Below are positions 10,900 to 21,908 of a DNA stretch of 64,000 nucleotides, in pieces. This stretch comes from Diphasiastrum complanatum (Eukaryota > Streptophyta > Lycopodiopsida > Lycopodiales > Lycopodiaceae): positions 10,499,948 through 10,563,947 of the forward strand of contig CM055114.1 in assembly GCA_029204225.1 (NCBI GenBank), in the 5' to 3' direction. The position numbers and the translations under genes are program-made. Under the pieces are notes generated by a model. That model searched no databases. It was not told the origin of the DNA and was given only the letters and a program-made list of their open reading frames with translations. Positions within the stretch are counted from its first letter, which is position 1. Each line of letters begins with the position of its first letter.

Positions 10900-12079
10900 A
10901 AGTGTTGATGCTCAAACCTAAGTCAATCGGTACTTTTTTTATTAAACATCCAACAATTATGACATCAATTTCTAGTGCACCAAGGTCTCCTAGATCAATA
11001 GATAATATGCCAACATCTGGTAGAGAATTTCATTTTCTCTTCTTAGGAGCAGAGAGACCTCTCAACTGCTTACGATAATAATTATAATCAGCCAATAATT
11101 GTTCAAAAGTTATATTGGGTCGAAGACAACCAATATCAGTTTCTGTATCATAGTCTTTCACTTTCGCTTTGGATATAGATTGTATCAATAATGGCCTCCA
11201 AAAGTTTTGTCTCCCTGATTTCCACGTCCCTTTTTTCAAATGTGACTTTCTTCTATGCCGCAACTATCTGTAATTCAGAATTGATAAGTTCTTTCGCTTC
11301 CGCAGAAATATCCTTTGAGAATAACTTGGCAGCGTCACGATAGTAATCAAGATTAGCTTTGAGATCTTTCTTCGTTATTGACTTTTCGAAGAATTTTTTT
11401 TCGAGGACTGGTAAACCTGCCAAAACCCACTCAATCTGCATCGCGACAGGGTATACACCAGTTAGTTTTCCAATTAGATTCTTTACTTTTCGAGTGTACC
11501 TTCGAAGAGATTCTTTACTCTTCTTCTACACATTATTGAGTCGTCCGAGAATTCTGGATGAATAACCGATTTCTCTAAACTGGTTCAAAAATGCATTTTT
11601 CAGCAGTAACCAAGTAGCTACAGATCTTGGTTCAACTTGGCTGTACCATATGCGTGCTTGCTTTCTCAGAAGACCAGGAAAGGTCCGCAGCTTGTCAACA
11701 TCAGCACCTTCGTTGTTCGAGTTAGCAATCGACTCGAACTGCGAAACATAACTGTCATCATCATCTGAAGATGTTCCTTTAAAATAATCATATTTGATCT
11801 TCGAGATTGAAGTAAAATGGGGTCCCGCGCCTCCTATAATCGGTTAGGTTCAGGTTCAGACTTCAACTTTGAATTCGGATCAGGTCTTGGCTCTAGATTT
11901 ACGACTTCAAAACCTGGTTCAACTGCAACAGAAGCTTCAGGAAGAGGGTTTTTCGGTAGGTTTTCAAGATTAAAATTCAAGAAGGGTGATTCTCCTCTTC
12001 GCAAAGATTCTTGAAGTCTTTCGAAAAATTCTTCTCAAAGTTTCCGATATCTTTCTAGTCGAGCAGCTCTATATAACAT
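10900..12079 (-). pseudogene. Gypsy gag and protease start (same element as 1,727-3,680)
   Basis: On the minus strand a frame can be followed from ATG at 12,077-12,079 (MLYRAARLERYRKL). It passes an acidic/Pro region to a clear Retrotrans_gag domain: SYVSQFESIANSNNEGA, LLRKQARIWYSQVEPRS and TWLLLKNAFLNQFREIG (11,760-11,550), then VAMQIEWVLAGLP (~11,420). After gag, the 3' end reads PIDLGLSINT at ~10,935; DLG at this point is the protease active-site form typical of Athila/Tat elements. The frame ends at 10,900, where copia LTR sequence begins. In-frame stops and frame changes are present. Restoring the inverted block places this gag-protease upstream of the RT at 1,727, with part of protease and the RT N-terminus missing. 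Confidence 0.8.
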
Positions 12080-12130
12080 ACAATGGGGATGGAGATGGAG
12101 TTGTCAGTATGTATCAACTTTATTTGGCTA

Positions 12131-12148
12131 TCTCCGGCAACGATGCCA
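12131..12148 (-). promoter_or_regulatory. Primer-binding site, tRNA-Asp type
   Basis: The minus strand reads TGGCATCGTTGCCGGAGA, close to TGGCGCCGTTGCCGGGGA, the complement of the 3' end of plant tRNA-Asp that many Athila/Tat elements use. The three differences are C/G to T/A changes. It lies between the LTR end (~12,153) and gag. Confidence 0.75.
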
Positions 12149-12862
12149 AAAATGTGTAGTATTTATGTCGTTCCCCATGGAGATAGCTTTTAAAAGTTGT
12201 TAAATTGGTATAGTCCTGACTTATTTCGAATAAAATGGAGTCGAGAGTTAATTTGGTTGTCAACAAACATTTTATAAGTAACCAATATTACTTGTATTGT
12301 GGTGTGTGTTGATAAATGAATTCCAAACAACAATCTTCCTCTATCGAACTGAATGAAAAGCAGTTTGCAAATGAAATGTTATCAGAGTAGTTTGAATGAA
12401 TTACACTCTGACTGATTAAGTTGTCAGCATGGATATGTGTTACGTTCAATGCAGACATGTACGAACAAACAAATAGTTAATTTTATTCATGAACTCATGT
12501 GTTCCAGACAGAAGTCCTCAACAACTAAAGTCAAGTTACGGTTAAAGAACTCAAATAGTTCGCGAATATGTTAGAAACAATTATCTTCGTTACAACACGA
12601 ATACAGATCAATAACTCAATTTCTCAGACAAGAAATAACAATTCACATGCATACATACTTCTCTATCAGTCACTGTGAAAAATAGCACCAAAGGATATTT
12701 TACTCGGATGCCGAACATAAAGTATTCGCGCAGACGGGTAAGTTAGTTTAAAGACAGTTCTTTAGATCAACTTTACGAAAAGACAACAAACGACTGTAAT
12801 GAACCATTGTATTGTCTGACCAAAGAATGATTTAAGTAATGCATACGAGATTGACAATACAG

Positions 12863-12994
<132 letters not shown>

Positions 12995-13016
12995 GTGTGA
13001 GAATGGAGCGCATCTT

Positions 13017-13025
13017 CATTTATAT
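13017..13025 (-). promoter_or_regulatory. TATA-like box of the gypsy LTR
   Basis: The minus strand reads GGTTATATAAATGAAG about 25 bases before the (GA)n tract, in the LTR of a minus-strand element. Assignment rests on position and sequence only. Confidence 0.45.
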
Positions 13026-13100
13026 AACCTAAGGAACCCTAAACCGTGAGGGCATGAAACTTCCAAGCTATCACACTCAATCAAAAAAGTAATGTTACTA

Positions 13101-13657
13101 GAGAGATAGTTAACTAAGAGTTTAGGCTAAATCCCTCTTGTAACAAGTAGTTAATCTACCTTGTAATCCCACCAGGTAGAACATAAGTATGGATCAAATC
13201 AATAGAATGTAGGTTGGAATACAAAGCAATATGGTAGAATACAGATTTGGAAAAGGAGCGTCAGGCCACCAACGAGCGATGCACTGCCTACTCACTCTAA
13301 AAGAAAACAAAATACAAATACATTATGTTCTTCCAATTGTGATCTCTGTGTTGGTTGTTATTTGATTGATTGTTGCATTATCTGTGATTGGTAACAGCTA
13401 TCTAGGTACCATAATCTAAAGCATTGTGTAGCACACTTCCACACAAATTTGGCGCACACTGTGTTCAAGCAATTCTCAGACAGAAGCATCAATGACATCA
13501 AGAATACCCATATGAACGAGAGCAGATCTAGATTTCCTAGAGGTAGTTGTGAATGAAATTGAAGATGTTGTGGGCATGTTAAATGGCCTTCAGTCTAGAA
13601 ATTTTGAAAGTTGAACGATAAAGAAGAACTACCAACTATTACAAAGGGGATGTACTA
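13101..13657. other. No gene recognised
   Basis: AT-rich sequence between the Athila-type LTR and the chromovirus-like integrase relic. It may belong to the 3' part of the latter, but no LTR ends or coding motifs are visible. Confidence 0.5.
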
Positions 13658-13757
13658 CATAGAATCATGACTGCTTAGGCAGTTTTTACTAGAACCAAAA
13701 TGATCTCTCTCATGTAAACTCATCTCCAAACAACTTACATGGAACACATGATGAGCC
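13658..13757 (-). pseudogene. Gypsy integrase C-terminus, downstream part
   Basis: The minus strand encodes IKAHHVFHVSCLEMSLHERD, the 'VFHVS-L' segment that follows the integrase core in chromodomain-type gypsy pol. The preceding part of the same protein is at 16,321-16,440. The copia element at 13,763-16,315 separates them and is flanked by TTGAT on both sides. Confidence 0.65.
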
Positions 13758-13762
13758 TTGAT
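13758..13762. repeat. Target-site duplication TTGAT (left)
   Basis: TTGAT immediately precedes the LTR end TGTCGTGGGG. The partner is at 16,316-16,320. Confidence 0.8.
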
Positions 13763-14590
13763 TGTCGTGGGGATAACCGGCAGCAGAAGCTCGAAGCTTT
13801 GAGCGCAGGCGTGTAGAACAGAAACGCAACAATTAGCAGCAGAAATATTCAAGAAGAATGATTTATACAAATTGCTCAAATGAACAATACAGAAGTGAGA
13901 CAAAAATTGCACTCTGATTAATATCAACAGTGAGTACAATGGCTTGAAGTAATAACTTCAACTTCCTGAGCATGATAACGCTGGCTACAAATAACTCTGA
14001 TTGAAAAAGAACAGCACACTTAAATAGCTTGATTTAGCTAGTATATATATTTACAAGTGTTGAGAGACAAATATCCTATATGCCTTTTACGCCAGTCTTT
14101 GTATATGTACAAAATGGGTAACCGCCCTTAGTTTATTTAGTGGTCCAGCTGTTTTTAGGGTTGATGCTAAGTTGGCAACGTCAGTCTGCCACTGTTGGGA
14201 AAAACCTAAAAGACCCGAAGGTGCTCTTTAGACTGAAGGTATGTAAATCCTGAAGGTGCCTCTAGAGTGAAGGCAGGAAAAATGTGAAAAGCCCGACAAT
14301 GCCTTTAAATGGAATTTTGGTCATAGTGTCGCATTTTTTTGAAGGTGCAAAAATGCGAAAAAGATGAAGGTGGGCCTGAAATGGATTCTAAATCATTCTG
14401 GCCACTGTGTTGTATTTTTTGTGAAGTTGTGAAAAGGCAAAAAAAGACAAAGGTGTCTTAAAAACATTTAAGGCACAAAAAAATCTCAAAGGAAAAATGT
14501 TAAGGTCTGAAAACATGTAGTCGGCCTTCGGTTTTCAGGCTGCTCATTACTTGAACGATTTGTTTAAGACTGAGCATAAGAAATCTAACA
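13763..14590 (-). repeat. Copia 3' LTR (828 bp)
   Basis: On the minus strand it starts TGTTAGATTTCTTATGC at 14,590 and ends CCCCACGACA at 13,763. Its first ~235 bp match the 5' LTR fragment at 16,079-16,315. A TATATATA run at about 14,041-14,051 is a plausible LTR TATA box. The 94-residue open frame here is LTR sequence. Confidence 0.85.
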
Positions 14591-14600
14591 CTCCCCTTGA
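14591..14600 (-). promoter_or_regulatory. Polypurine tract
   Basis: The minus strand reads ATCAAGGGGAG directly before the LTR start TGTTAGATTT. Confidence 0.75.
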
Positions 14601-16078
14601 TGTGGATCTTGAAAAACTTTGATTTTCAGATTTACCATATCGTTAAATCTGAGATGTTGCTCCTTTGAAAGAGCCTTTGTGAAGTAATTTGCTCCCATGT
14701 AGTTTGTTCTGTAGAAAACCAATGCTACTTCCTTGCTATGCACTTTCTCTCTAAGATAATGATACCTGATTTCGGTATGTTTGTTTCGAGAGTGAAATCT
14801 CGGATTGAGAGTCTGAAATGCCACAACATATCAGTTGATTCAGAAGTGGCTGTGTGAAGATCTTGACTGTTAGAAGAGTAACATTGGCTGAGTTTCTAAA
14901 GATAGCCGCTTCTTCTTCTGTAGGCTAGAACCTTCCGAGATTTGTCAAGAATTGTGCAGCCTTCTGTATCAAATTTGACCCTCCGACCTGAATCGGTGAT
15001 TTTGCTAACTGAGAGCAGATTTTTGGTAAGATTTGAAATGTGGAGAACGTTGGACAACAACTTGACCTCACCTCTTTTGAATTCAATTCCGATTGACCTT
15101 CAATTGAATGTGATGAGTTGTTTCCAAGTTGCACAACTCGAGAGTGGGTAAATGACTTATAGTCTTTGAGCCAGTCGTGATGGTGAGTCATGTGTTGAGT
15201 TACTCCGAAATCTAAATACCAGGAATCAATATCCTGTTGTTCTCCGACTTTGGTCATGAACGCTACTTCATCTTCTTCTTGTTACTGATTTGAGTGACTG
15301 GTTGTAGCTCTATGTGCTTGTTGTTGGAACCGCGTCTTCTTTTCGTTGTTGTATTTCAAAATTCGACAGTCCTTGATTTTGTGACCAATCCTCTTACAAT
15401 ATCTGCAGAAAAGTTTCTGCATTGGTTGGAATGATGAAGAGCTTGAATTCGATCCTGAACCGGAATTTGGTCCAGACTGCATGTTGCTCTTCTTGTTAGT
15501 ATAGCCTGACTTTGTAGATCTCCTAGATCTAAGCTTCTAATTTTTCGAATATAGAACTTGAGGATCCGATCCTGAGCCTGAGGAGGATGCTAATCTTCTG
15601 ATTTCCTCTTGTAGGAGCAGCGAAATTACTCTTGATAGAGTGAGGTACTCCTGGGTAGAAATTGTCATTACCAAATTTTCGTAGACTTCAGGTAGACTCG
15701 ATAATAGAGTCATGAGTGCATCGGAATCTTCTATGACTGAGCCAGTTGCAGTCATCTGCTCCATAAGATTTTTGAAGGTGTTGAGATGACTCGAAACACT
15801 ACCTACATCAGACATTCTGAGGGTGAAGAATTTCTTCCTTAGATGAAGCTTGGAAGTAACGTCTCTAATGTTGTAGAGAGTTGCTAGGATGTCGCATGCA
15901 TCCTTAGCAGTCTGAGCAAGACATATGTGGCTGACATGAGTATCCTTGATGTTGAGGGTGATCATGGCAAATGCTTTGCCATCTCTCAGTCTCCACTTGG
16001 TGATGTTGGCTGCATCTCCTTCTGGTTTGAGCTTTGTGCCATCAACGATGTCCCACAGTTCTTTGGCTAGAAGTATAA
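14596..16078 (-). pseudogene. Copia gag-protease and RNase H tail, middle deleted
   Basis: Gag (16,078-15,537): KELWDIVDGTKLKPEGD, HICLAQTAKDACDILATLY, LRKKFFTLRM and NTFKNLMEQMTATGS, a typical copia gag. A zinc knuckle CRYCKRIGHKIKDC follows at ~15,395. Protease: DSWYLDFGVTQHMTHH at ~15,225, where DFG replaces the catalytic DSG. The frame then jumps to the RNase H C-terminus (14,824-14,585): RFHSRNKHTEIRYHYLREKV and FTKALSKEQHLRF, ending HQGEC just before the polypurine tract. Integrase and RT are missing. Stops and frame changes occur near 15,537, 15,282 and 14,925. Confidence 0.85.
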
Positions 16079-16315
16079 TGCAAAAAAGGTGAAGGTGGGC
16101 CTAAAATGGATTCTAAGTCATTCTGGCCACTGTGTCGCATTTTTCGCGAAGGTGTGAAAAATGCAAAAAAGACGAAGGTGTCTTAAAAACGTTTAAGGCA
16201 CAAAAAAATCTCAAAGGAAAAATGTGAAGGTCCGAAAACATGTAATCGGCCTTCGGTTTTCAGGGTGCTCATTACTTGAACGATTTGTTTAAGACTGAGC
16301 ATAAGAAATCTAACA
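16079..16315 (-). repeat. Copia 5' LTR fragment (first ~237 bp)
   Basis: It matches the start of the 3' LTR (about 14,350-14,590) and stops where gag begins at about 16,078. The rest of the LTR, the primer-binding site and the gag start were lost in one deletion. Confidence 0.85.
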
Positions 16316-16320
16316 TTGAT
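16316..16320. repeat. Target-site duplication TTGAT (right)
   Basis: It directly follows the 5' LTR end (TCTAACA). Partner of 13,758-13,762. Confidence 0.8.
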
Positions 16321-16440
16321 CTCGTTTGGCAAATCTAGTTGGTAACTAAAGATCCAATCTTTTTCAAGATTTTATACAGTCCACTATAACTAGCAGACAA
16401 TTTGTAACGCTTTCTAGTACGCATTACCTTAGAATTCTTT
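16321..16440 (-). pseudogene. Gypsy integrase C-terminus, upstream part
   Basis: The minus strand reads KVMRTRKRYKLSASYSGLYK followed by ILKKIGSLVTN, matching the 'KLSPRYIGPYKILEKIG' segment of plant gypsy integrases that precedes the VFHVS motif found at 13,658-13,757. One stop follows. No integrase core is recognisable upstream. Confidence 0.6.
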
Positions 16441-19400
16441 GAATCTTTTTTTCAAGTTAGCAGAATGTGTCACTCGATATTGGTGTTGCCCGATTTTGGG
16501 AACGACATGGAATATTCTAACATATGGCAAGAGGCTCTACAATAAGCCCAAAAACTACATGTTTGTATCCGAAGTCCCAAAAACACATTGGAATCCAACG
16601 TTCGTTTTTCGTTCCACGTCTTTTCAGAATTGTGATTGCTTCAGATCGATGACATGGATGTCGATTTAGACGTCCACATCGGATGCCAACTAAATTTTGT
16701 TTCGATAAAAAATATGCCACGCCATATCCACATATGCGTGTCGGATTCCGACATGTCGGAATGTGACGACAAGTTTGAAAACTAGTTGCCGACACAGTTT
16801 TCGGATCACTGGAAGTTCAATTTGAAAATTTTTACTTAAGTGTCAAAATGCGACGCGTCAAAATGCAATTTTCAAAAATGCGTCGAACGCCCATGTCACA
16901 ATCCCTGCGATATGTTATTGTGCGTGAAGTGTGAAGAGAGTGCTTGGAATGTTTCAACATGTAAGTTTGAGGCTTGCATGAATTTTTAGAGGTTCTCTCG
17001 GAGCTAAATTTAGTTCAAACCCTTTGGAATCTACATTTTGTCCACACATGCTCAATGCTGGCCAGCCCTGGCCTTAACTCAATTATTTCTAGAAAACTAG
17101 TTCTGGTGAGGGACTAAGGCTTAGAAGCGGCCTTCAAACTGGCTATTGAAAGTTGTTTCAGTCGTCAACAGACGTTTTGGTGGTCATATCGGGGGCAACA
17201 CCGACCAGGTGGCGGGCATGTGACTCTCTTTCGTCGTGATCATAGTGGCTTCACTAGCCTCTTCCAGATGCTCTCATTCTTGCTTGCCTGCTTTCTGACG
17301 CCGATGATTCCTTTGCAATGATCCGCGATCGCCAACACAAAGACGAGCAATCAGGAGCTTGAATCATCATCAAGCTCTTCAAGAAGTGCTAGTTTCTCAG
17401 CAGAGTCAGCCCATACGCGACCTCAGTGGATTAGGCAAGAATCACTTATTTTTTGTTTGCGCTTTTTCTCTGCTCTAAACCTTTCTTTCACAATTGGTGA
17501 TCTATTTTCAGATTTTCTCAATTAATCCGGTTTTGCAGCTCGTTACGAAAACTCAGCATCACCTGTCACTCCTGTAATGCCAAACCATTTTACTGATAAA
17601 GGATTTTTGTCCTTCACACGGATTGACATCACCTTTGCGCTTTCGATATCTCCCTTGCTATTGTAACCTAATATTATGCCTTTTTGGGACCTCGGTATGA
17701 AGTATTATGTTCCACTAGGTTGAGGATGTTACTGTTTTTGTTAGGTTGAGTTCTATCGTTAAGTAGTCTCACTTACAATGACACTCATAGGAAATTCAAA
17801 AAAATATAAGCCATTTTTTCTCTAAGACATTGAAACTACTTTGAAGTACAAGTCCAAGTAATAATAAGGTAACCCAATTCATATCTGAAAACATGGATGA
17901 AGTCACAAGTTCTCTGATCTAACAATTAGTGTATGTAGGAGATGCACCAGTTAGCTCCATCTGGACCTTTGTTTTATGCTAATGCTATCTAACTGCGTCA
18001 AGCTAAAAGCTTGTTATAAATATACCCAATTCCCATTAGATGCAGTTAATTTCTATAATAAAGACAATTATAACAGGAAACGAAGATTTTTTTCACATTT
18101 CCAAGAGTCATCGTCTTCGCATTTTGACCTCTCCTAACATTGAAGTGTACAATGATTAGAATCTGAATCATATTCGTCAATCATAATTTATTGAATCCTT
18201 AATCCATAGTTGATAATGGGAGAACAAACAAGACCATGTTCCAAAACGTCAACACTAGTACTCTGAAAAGATGTATGAAAGTCATTCTAAATCCCCCCCA
18301 TGGGGAAAGTTTCAGACTTATTAGCCCTCAATCTTAGACTCTTGTCAAGAAATATGATAATAATACATATCTCCTCTGATGAACCGTGGCACAAGGCACC
18401 GAAACTCAATAACCTTTGAGTTTTGATCTAGAATACACCTATGTAACTTCACCCTTACGTTCCAATCTAGAATAACTTAGGGTTTTCCAAGACTTCATTA
18501 TGTGAAGCTTTGGCTTTTGGTTTGTGCTAAATACCTAACACTATCCAATGTATTTCCAATATGTTGTGACTTACAAGCATTACATATGACCAACAATATC
18601 AATGAATAACTCACACTGTCAAATCGTCCAACTGGCTTAGAAGTAATGCTCATGAATCAGTTGGTTGGGTGGTTCTCTTAGTAGATTCATAATAGCTTTT
18701 GAAAGGAGCTCTATATTCTTAGGTATATTATGGTTTGATAGAGGAGGATCATCTATACATTGATAGTTTGAAAGGGAATATATGGAAGGTTTTGGGACTT
18801 TTCAATGGCATGTAGGTCTTCTATCTTATAAAGGCACCATTACTTACAACCTAATTCATCAACATCCAAAGACATTCAAAGTTCTTTTAGTGGATTGTTG
18901 TTCCACAAGAAAATAATGAGAATTTTTTTGGAAAGAAAGGCAGAACAAGCTTTTGCAATGAGAGGAATTTCTTGGATTGATATAAGACCTTTGAGGCAAT
19001 CTTCCTATCACTAGGGCGCCCAGATGAAGCGATTAACATCTCTAATCGCTTGAATTTGGTAGTGGAGAGGTGCAAAAAACCACCATTTTTTGGAATTTTT
19101 AGACCTAAAAGTCTCCATTTGTCAAGGGATTTTGCATGAAAGATAATGGCTTGTGTTAGTCATATTAACCTCAACACTTTTGCTCATTTAACCACTTTTA
19201 TAGTGCACTTAACCTCCCAGCCTTTAAATCGACATATGGGTCGGTGAAAACACTAAAAGAGCACTTAAGAAAAGGTCAGCAACATTTCAAACGTTTCAAA
19301 CATTTGATGGTTGCTCTTGACTTAGCAAGCTTCCTTGTAATAGCTCCATCATGGTTGTATCTCCCAAATGCACTAGTGATTTGTTTTCTTGTAATAAGTT

Positions 19401-20137
19401 CTTTCATTGATCGGCCTTTGTCTATTTTAGATTTCTCATTTCTCTATTTTATTCCTTTTACCTTACTAACCCGAATTATCCAAAGTTTCTTAATGTGCTT
19501 TGTTCTAGTTGCGTCTATCTTAATAAGTGGGTTTTTGATGGTTATAGGTCCGAGGAGCTATGAGGAAAAGAGACTTAGGAATTTTATTGATATCTGCACT
19601 TGCAATATTTTTTTCACTTCAGGTAAGAATTTGTTTCCACCTTTAAATGTTGAGATTAATTTCACCTTGCTAAGATTGGGACTTTTTACTTCACCTTCCA
19701 TCTTTTACACTCATGTTGGATTGTTGGTAGGTTGTTACTACTATTGAAGTTGTTATGTCCTCATTAAATATGGTCAATCAATGTCTAACCTTGACTTAAT
19801 GGAAGCTTGAGAGGTTGGGCTCTAATTGGTTATCAACACTCAATGTCAAATATAGGTGGCTATGATTAGAGTGGTAACCTCAAGGAGTCAAGCCAACTGC
19901 TGGACACCTAGAGTGGACATTTGGGAGTAGTTGCACAATAGATACTTGATGTGGTGTTGACATTGTTCTATATGAGAGGTACCAAGGGCGATGAGATGTT
20001 GGGCTACTTAGATTGGGGTTCCGTAGTGCAACATGCCTCTAGGCTAACCGACAAGTAGCTTCATTGTGCCCGGATGAACTATGGTAAGGCCAAGTGGTCC
20101 ATGACTAGTCATGTGTGAACTAGCTCCACTTTCTATT
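16441..20137. other. No recognisable gene; relic or intergenic DNA
   Basis: Mostly AT-rich sequence. The segment 17,100-17,500 is more GC-rich and could hold an unrecognised exon or promoter, but I find no convincing start or splice pattern. A 167-residue open frame at 19,244-19,747 is very hydrophobic without family motifs and is more likely fortuitous. I looked here for the missing first exon of the FG-GAP gene and did not find it. Confidence 0.5.
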
Positions 20138-20585
20138 TCTAAGAAATCGAAGTGCCAAGATCCTTCTAACATTCAATCTCCATATACAAGAAGAAGAAGA
20201 AGAAGAAGAAGAGAGAGAGGGTCAGGCGCCCTCAAGGAGAGAGAAAGTAGTAGCAATGCTTGAAAGGGAATGAATTTCAAATGAACAATGAGTACATATA
20301 AATTGGCCTTCCAAGGGCCTAGACTCTTCTAGACTCTAAGTTCTAGAATTTTCCAAACCCACTACTAATTATAGGGCACTAAAAAAAGTCAAGATAGGGT
20401 CCCTTAACATAATTAGACTTTACTTGGACCCACGAGTTACTGCTAGACCAAAATTGGGTCCAACTTAACTAAAACTATCTTAACATGGTCTAAATAATAA
20501 ACCTACCCCATGGTTACACAAGTCTCAACCTTTTGGGTCAAAGTAACCTATGGGAAACTAACATTATCATTTATTATTTCTAACA
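20138..20585 (-). repeat. Copia LTR, downstream copy (~448 bp)
   Basis: On the minus strand it starts TGTTAGAAATAATAAATG at 20,585. Its end at 20,138 reads TCTAAGAAATCG on the plus strand, against TGTAGGAAATCG in the other LTR, so the terminal TG is mutated. It contains a (GAA)n run at ~20,190-20,212. Confidence 0.85.
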
Positions 20586-20593
20586 CCCTCCTT
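20586..20593 (-). promoter_or_regulatory. Polypurine tract (downstream copy)
   Basis: AAGGAGGG on the minus strand directly before the LTR start. The identical site is at 24,965-24,972. Confidence 0.8.
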
Positions 20594-21903
20594 AAATGAT
20601 AATGTAAAAACATAACATGACATGAAGTATGAAAAATTGCAACAAAAATGCAAAGTGTTGCATGCTGCCCAAAACTCCTATGTAGCCGAAAAAGAAAAGA
20701 TGTAGCTTGCTGTCCAAGCTTAATGCCGCCAAAAAACTTCTGCTTGTAGTAGTAAAAGATTTTTTCAAGTCTCATCCCCACTCTTGATCATTACAGGCAC
20801 TTGAAGAATGAGTTTGAGACAATGAAAAAGGTGAACCAACACCCTTGCTGCCCTGCAAAGTTGACTGTCCAACAGCCACATGATTTTCACCTCTTGGCTG
20901 TCCAAAGTGTTCCAAAATTGGACCTTGCTGTCCACAAAACTTCCGCAGGCTGTTCCTGAAGCATGAAAGGATGCGTAAGATGTAAAATAAGCTGAAAATG
21001 AACAATATAACAAGATTGAATTTGCTGTCCACCAGTTTCAACATAAAAAACCAGCACCTAATTAAAAGAAGAAAGCTGATTTTGCTGACCATTATTTTCA
21101 ATAGAAAAATCAGCAGCTTGTCACTTTGATTTGACATACCAATAGACTTCAAAGAATGCTCAATTTTTCCAGCTTTTTCCAGAATATTATCTTGAAAAGC
21201 TTGCTCATGAACCTTTTCACTAATGCTCCCATAAAATGCATCAACTTGCGATGATTGATAATATGATTTCTAAGCCATATCAACATTTTCCAGCAAGCTT
21301 GAATATCCAAACAGTTCATCCCTGTTCTTCTACCATCAAAGTAGATGCTAGAAAACAAGATCAAGCTTCCTTCTTATATGTGTCCAACACAAACAAATTA
21401 TTTCTTGCGGTGCCCGTAGCAATAAGCATCAAAGATTTAGAAGGATCTTTTACAAAACATCTTCCTTCCTTAAATTCAACAAGCAACCCTTGCTTGATGA
21501 TTAGAAAAATAGAAAGTAGATTTTTCTTGATGCTAGGAACATAAAGTACATCCTTGACATACTTTTGATCTCCATTAGGCAAAACAAGAGCAATATCACC
21601 AATACCTTTGATCAAATGTGATGTGTCTCCTGCACATTGAACTTGGCTTCCATCATTAATTGCCTTCAAGCTTGTGAAAACTTCACGTTGATAGGACATA
21701 TGATTAATGGCTCCACTATCCATGAACCACTCAAAACTTGGTTTCTTAGAAACCATAAAAGCATAATCTTTAAAAATAAGATTTGCTTGCTCCTCCACTT
21801 GTGGCTCCAAAGATGCTAAGGTGGCCATATTAGGTTCTTCGTGATCTTCAATGGATACCTCGCGCTTTGCTTTCTCTATTCTTTTCCTACAATATTTGAT
21901 GGT

Positions 21904-21908
21904 ATGTC
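21904..21908. repeat. Target-site duplication ATGTC (left)
   Basis: ATGTC precedes the element end TGTAAAGACC. The partner is at 22,922-22,926. Removing the insert and one copy restores the spacing of the copia zinc knuckle. Confidence 0.85.

Larger units (their letters stand above)
13763..16315 (-). mobile_element. Internally deleted copia element inside gypsy integrase
   Basis: A minus-strand element with a complete 3' LTR (13,763-14,590), a short fragment of the 5' LTR (16,079-16,315), remnants of gag, zinc knuckle, protease and the RNase H tail, and a 5-bp TSD. Primer-binding site, gag N-terminus, integrase, RT and most of RNase H are deleted. It therefore could only have moved with proteins from elsewhere, or decayed after insertion. 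It interrupts the host gypsy element between integrase motifs KILKKIG and VFHVS. Confidence 0.85.

Noticed and set aside
17100-17500. GC-richer stretch considered as the missing first exon of the FG-GAP gene
   Set aside because: No ATG followed by a short basic and hydrophobic segment with a phase-0 donor could be found.
19244-19747. 167-codon hydrophobic open frame resembling a multi-pass membrane protein
   Set aside because: AT-rich sequence read in a T-rich frame gives Leu/Phe/Ile runs. No motif, no homologous neighbour and no splice context support a gene.
20772-21152. 126-codon frame (and the 187-codon version at 25,151-25,714) as a novel membrane protein
   Set aside because: It lies in the decayed 3' internal region of the copia element. 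Its start corresponds to a broken pre-integrase domain and the hydrophobic part is AT-rich noncoding sequence.
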